From positions 14,703,530 through 14,767,529 of the forward strand of contig OZ022238.1 in NCBI GenBank assembly GCA_963978895.1: a stretch of 64,000 bases of DNA, read 5' to 3'. Position 1 is the first letter of the stretch. Each line of letters begins with the position of its first letter. The translations under genes and the position numbers were made by a program. The notes below the pieces were generated by a model, which worked only from the letters and a program-made list of their open reading frames with translations, searched no databases and had not been told where the DNA came from. The stretch comes from Erpobdella octoculata (Eukaryota; Annelida; Clitellata; Hirudinida; Erpobdellidae). Below are positions 60,373 to 64,000 of the stretch, one piece after another.

Positions 60373-60475
60373 CTGTATTGAACCAGGCCACACCTGGCAA
60401 TGACGAAGAAAAGAGATGGCTATCCAGTCGGTGAGCGGCAGCTAATGTGTTGATATTGTTGTTGATTGTGGCCAT
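60373..60475 (-). CDS. Possible first coding exon on the minus strand
   Basis: ATG at 60475 opens a 34-codon frame (MATINNNINTLAAAHRLDSH, then LFSSSLPGVAWFNT) that ends in phase 1 at a perfect CAG|GTAAGG donor. The start context has G at +4. Downstream exons on this strand are not found. GA and CAT repeats lie on both sides, as is common near transcription starts. Product unknown. Confidence 0.35.
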
Positions 60476-60534
60476 GATTATAGTTTCAACATGAAGCTGG
60501 TTTAGATTAAATTTCAATTCAAACATCGACATCG

Positions 60535-60631
60535 TCGTCATCATCATCAATATCACTACCACCGCTACCACATCCACCACCTACACCACCACCGCCGCCA
60601 CCCCCACTACCACCGCCACTACCACCACCAA

Positions 60632-60696
<65 letters not shown>

Positions 60697-60715
60697 ACAT
60701 CATCATCATCATCAT
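60535..60715. repeat. CAT/ACC trinucleotide repeat
   Basis: ACCACC-rich sequence grades into about 80 bp of CAT repeats. The poly-Asp, poly-Met and poly-Gly frames across it are artefacts. Confidence 0.95.
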
Positions 60716-60934
60716 CACCGTTATCTTCTTCATTGAAGGAGCTAACAGCGCTCTTGTGGCAAAACAATTTGATAAATTCCAAATATGGAGCCTTATATAT
60801 TTAAAAGTATGTAAATGAGAAGTTAATTTGTAAAGTGTGCAGTGCAGATGTGCTATGTGTGTCCCTGCGGTGTGCATTGCACGTGTAAAATATAACTGTA
60901 AGCATGTGATGTTTCATTCTCTACCTGAGAAGAT

Positions 60935-60936
<2 letters not shown>

Positions 60937-60995
<59 letters not shown>
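60937..60995. repeat. (GA)n tract
   Basis: About 60 bp of pure GA. Confidence 0.95.
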
Positions 60996-60998
<3 letters not shown>

Positions 60999-61304
60999 GG
61001 AGAGGAGTTGAAAGTGGAAGGTCCTTACACGTGGATAGGTGAAAGTATTTATTTAGCAATGAACGAGCGATTTTTTCAATTAACTATTAAATAAATTTAA
61101 ATAAAATAAATCTAAACAATCTGCTTAGGAAGGGAAGTGTAAATTTAAAAAAAATTATAATTTAATTAATTATCTAAAATAAACAATCATGACTTGGAAT
61201 ACTTAGTCGGAGTTTAGAAGCGATAATACAAAATGTGCTTCTTCAAAATAAAAGGTAAATAATTGCAACATATTTAACATATTCTCGTTATTTTAATAAC
61301 TCTC

Positions 61305-61504
61305 CTCATTATCATCATCACCCCAGCTATCATTGACATTTGTCGTCATCACCATCACCGCCGCCATCATGATCATCATCATCATCGCCACTGTCATTGT
61401 CATTTCCACCACCACCTGCATCATCACGATTACCATCACGATCACCATCACCACCACCAACATCACCATCCTCATCATCCTCATCATCATCATCATCATC
61501 ATCA

Positions 61505-61535
<31 letters not shown>

Positions 61536-61598
61536 TGTCGTCCTCATCATCATCATCATCATCACCACCATCATCATCATCATCATCATCATCACCAC

Positions 61599-61633
<35 letters not shown>

Positions 61634-61668
61634 CCACCGCTACCACCACCATCATCATCATCATCACG
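61305..61668. repeat. CAT-rich trinucleotide repeat
   Basis: CAT, CAC and CGT trinucleotides over more than 350 bp. All six frames stay open for long stretches because of the repeat. Confidence 0.95.
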
Positions 61669-61669
61669 T

Positions 61670-62255
61670 TTTATTTACTTCTTAAAAATCACAGAGAAAT
61701 AATTAAACTTTTCAAGCAACAATAATGCGCAGGCTTGCATGGAAATTTCTTTGCTCGTCCAAAATCGGATATAAACAAATCGAACAAAAACCTTTTCAGA
61801 CGGAGCGATATTCTTTTAATTTCAATTTCAAAACTGGTTAGTTATACTGTGAATGAACATTCCAAATTAGCTAATATTCACGTTTATAAGTTCAACTATA
61901 AAATTAGATTACATCTACTGTTTGTAAGGACAACAACGACGGTGATGATGATACTTTGTTTCGCGGTCTCAATCGATAAATAGCCGGCAAGCACCAAACG
62001 CTGCTAAATTAAAAATAAGTGTATTGTCAAGTCTATATTTGTCACACTACACAATCTATATTTGTTCTATAAATGGTTCTAAGAAGAGATAGAAATCGTA
62101 AAAGTATTAGGGAGAGCTACAGTTTTAAGACAGCTTGAGTTAGAGGATGGTTTCAGTTCCAGTAGTGGATTAAGCATAAGACCCGATCCCTTCCCCCGGG
62201 CCCATGTCGAGTCTCAAAAAGTTCTCCATATCTTTATTCTTAAGATCATAACAGA
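61670..62255. other. Intergenic, no feature supported
   Basis: An 82-codon frame at 61735-61983 has no recognisable domain. CAGTAGTGGATTAAGCATAA at 62160-62179 resembles a transposon end of the hAT type, as at 62256. Confidence 0.3.
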
Positions 62256-62815
62256 TCCAGTGGTGGATCTACGGGGGAACGGTAGGGGTGATCGCCCCCC
62301 AGAGGCATTAATTTATAAGTGCTTCATCAATACATTTTTGATACAAGAAAACATTATTGATAGTAAAAAATACTTACTATTGTATCAAAACATTGGCCAT
62401 ATTGTAACACAGCATGAAAACATATTAAATGATAATAAAAAAGTAGTCAAGTCAAAAGTGAAGGGCGAGGTCAAATTCTGGAAAATTAAATGGACTAATA
62501 AAAACGCCTCAAAACGCCCTTTTAGTTTTAGAAATGTGTGACAAAGATTTAAGTGAATATATTCATTTTTTAATAACTATTCTAGTAACAATGCCGGTTA
62601 GTGTTGCCTCCACTGAAAAAGTTTGTCTTCTTTAATAAGGCTAAAAACTTGGATGAGGTCATCCATAGGGGAAGACAGGTTATCAGGATTGACTCTCCTG
62701 AATGTACGTAAAGATATAAAAATTGAAACTGAAGATATAATTCAAAGATTTGCTTCTAGTAGTTGTAAAAAATATAAATTTTGTTTTGTGATTGAATTGA
62801 AACGAAATTGATTAT
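62253..62815 (+). pseudogene. hAT transposase relic, C-terminal dimerisation region
   Basis: The left side has a hAT-like terminus CAGTGGTGGATCTACGGGGG near 62256. Frames further right read HFLITILVTMPVSVASTEKV, then, after a frameshift near 62630, SLIRLKTWMRSSIGEDRLSG and LTLLNVRKDIKI. This follows the hAT dimerisation domain (PVS.AS.ER.FS.L...K...RS.M...RLSGL.LL...). Most of the transposase is deleted. A CGCCCCC run near 62965 may mark the other end. Confidence 0.8.
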
Positions 62816-63290
62816 TGTTAGGTTTAATGATTTTATTGATTGCTTGATTTTATTGCTTACAAGTTTTTTAATAAAATTTTTGTTGTATTATTTTTTGGTT
62901 TTCAAAAATGACAATTAGGCCTAACATTGAAATATGGTGTTTAATGATATTAGAAAAAATGTAAGTTTTCGCCCCCAAAAAATAATTTCTTGAACTGAAC
63001 AGGTCTAGTAAACATTATTAGCTGTAAAAATTTCATCTCTATTACATATGTCATTTGCCATTCTTATTTATTTCTTTAATCAAGCTTGGAAAACTGAACA
63101 AGAACTGATATTATAAAAGTTTCGTACCAAAGTGACATCTACCAAACCGCAAAGTTTTCCATTATTTTCGGAGCTCACAAATCAATTCGACTTTTGAATA
63201 AAGTCAGAGTTTATTTTTTTATTTCAAGATATTAATTTCCCTTACATCTTCCTCTTATAAAAATGTCTTATACATGTTTTTCAAAGACAT
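62816..63290. other. Intergenic, no feature supported
   Basis: AT-rich sequence that may include the right end of the hAT relic. Nothing else is recognised. Confidence 0.3.
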
Positions 63291-63355
63291 ACATACATAC
63301 ATACATACATTGTCGCCATCACCATCACCATCATCATCATCAACATCATCATCAG
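63290..63355. repeat. CATA and CAT repeats
   Basis: ACATACATACATACATACAT is followed by CACCATCATCATCAT-type trinucleotides. Confidence 0.9.
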
Positions 63356-63646
63356 ATTCGAATCAGCAGCCTCTCCAGCTGGTTTATGCATGTGTGCGCT
63401 GTAAAGAAACTTTTTGGTTTATAAAAATTAAAACTTATTAGTCCAAGATCAAGGATTTGTTTACACAGTATTTTATCCGTTACCTTTAAAGTTACTTGAT
63501 TTTTATACTTTTTTTTATAATATAAATATATTACTTTTTATTATCAAGTGAAATAAAATTGAATAACATAAAATAAAAAAAAATATTTATTTATTTATTG
63601 TTTGCCTCTTGCCACAATTTATTTACAATAAAAATTGAAATGAAAC

Positions 63647-63829
63647 TTAATTTGTTAGAAAAGCTAAAATGTGCGGTCTAATCAAGATGGAGCTAGACCG
63701 TCCGTCCATTAATTGGTAGCTTCTGGTTTCTTTTACATGATGGAGAACATTCTTCTTTTTCGATGGGGTTCGCTGTGATGCCTCATCCATGATTGTTGGT
63801 GGGATCCTGAGTGGTGGTGGTGATGACAT
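63647..63829 (-). CDS. Possible terminal exon on the minus strand
   Basis: A 60-codon frame ends at 63647 and includes MDEASQRTPSKKKNVLHHVK and then SYQLMDGRSSSILIRPHILA. An AATAAA on this strand lies about 25 nt after the stop (TTTATT near 63619 on the plus strand). The sequence just upstream (63830-63985) is degenerate GTGATGTGGGTGGT repeat, so the real exon start is unclear. Unrecognised. Confidence 0.25.
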   Translation of the reverse strand: MSSPPPLRIPPTIMDEASQRTPSKKKNVLHHVKETRSYQLMDGRSSSILIRPHILAFLTN

Positions 63830-63990
63830 CAGTTGCTATGTTGTGATGTCGGTGGTTAGTGAAGTGGGTGGTAACTATGTGGGTGTTTAGTGATGTGAAT
63901 GGTGAGAAAGTGGTTAGTAAGTAAGTGGGTGATAAGTGATATGGGAGGTAGGTGACGTTGGTGGTGAGTGATTTGATGCTAAATAAGTGT
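63830..63990. repeat. Degenerate GTGGTTAGTGATGTGGGTG repeat
   Basis: Loose repeats of GTGGT(T/G)AGTGAT with spacing of about 15-20 bp run to the window edge. Confidence 0.75.
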
Positions 63991-64000
63991 CTAGTCATGG

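Noticed and set aside
60519..61725. Poly-Asp, poly-Met, poly-Ser and poly-Ile frames
   Set aside because: They translate CAT/CAC trinucleotide repeats and have no other coding evidence.

Overview
The window looks like an AT-rich animal nuclear genome, probably a marine invertebrate and possibly a lophotrochozoan. It has GT-AG introns, long (TA)n microsatellites, many transposon relics and animal-type C2H2 zinc-finger and immunoglobulin-family genes. I cannot name the species, and every gene model here is built by eye from reading frame, splice sites and intron phase.

Layout. At 1-3.7 kb lie repeats, a shuffled partial copy of the neighbouring zinc-finger gene, a minisatellite and transposon relics. 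At 3.7-16.7 kb is a two-exon gene for a predicted 3,883-residue C2H2 zinc-finger, AT-hook protein; its only visible coding intron holds a large foldback repeat. From 16.7 to 21 kb come untranslated or intergenic sequence and dispersed repeats. From 21 to 45.7 kb is an immunoglobulin-receptor locus: a complete six-exon plus-strand gene (41.1-44.0 kb), five exons of a minus-strand relative (33.4-28.9 kb), and separate phase-1 signal-peptide or transmembrane exons near 22.2, 24.6-25.2 and 45.5 kb.

The receptor locus is heavily invaded. It carries a non-autonomous LTR element with a SAP-domain ORF (26.3-28.3 kb), two hAT-like elements (22.8-23.7 kb and a fragment near 45 kb), a TIR element with a 5S-rRNA-like piece (31.1-32.7 kb), and a dead piggyBac (33.8-39.6 kb) that is split by a young internally deleted Ty3-like LTR element (34.9-38.1 kb).

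From 46.9 to 50.5 kb a 3.7-kb element with perfect 20-bp terminal inverted repeats and a probable TTA target duplication encodes a broken copy of a large cysteine-rich protein that I cannot assign to any transposase superfamily. It is the best candidate for an undescribed system. At 50.6-52.0 kb is a hAT-like element with 8-bp duplications, filled with ACCCGA words. At 54.0-56.3 kb a 357-bp tandem array with a tRNA-like promoter reverses direction in the middle. From 57 to 64 kb are non-LTR relics, trinucleotide and GA repeats, a hAT relic and three possible terminal or initial exons of otherwise unseen genes.

The genes that may work together are the immunoglobulin receptors. They share phase-1 exon borders, a Cys-led acidic hinge and, in two cases, 85-nt transmembrane exons, which suggests a locally duplicated cell-surface receptor family.
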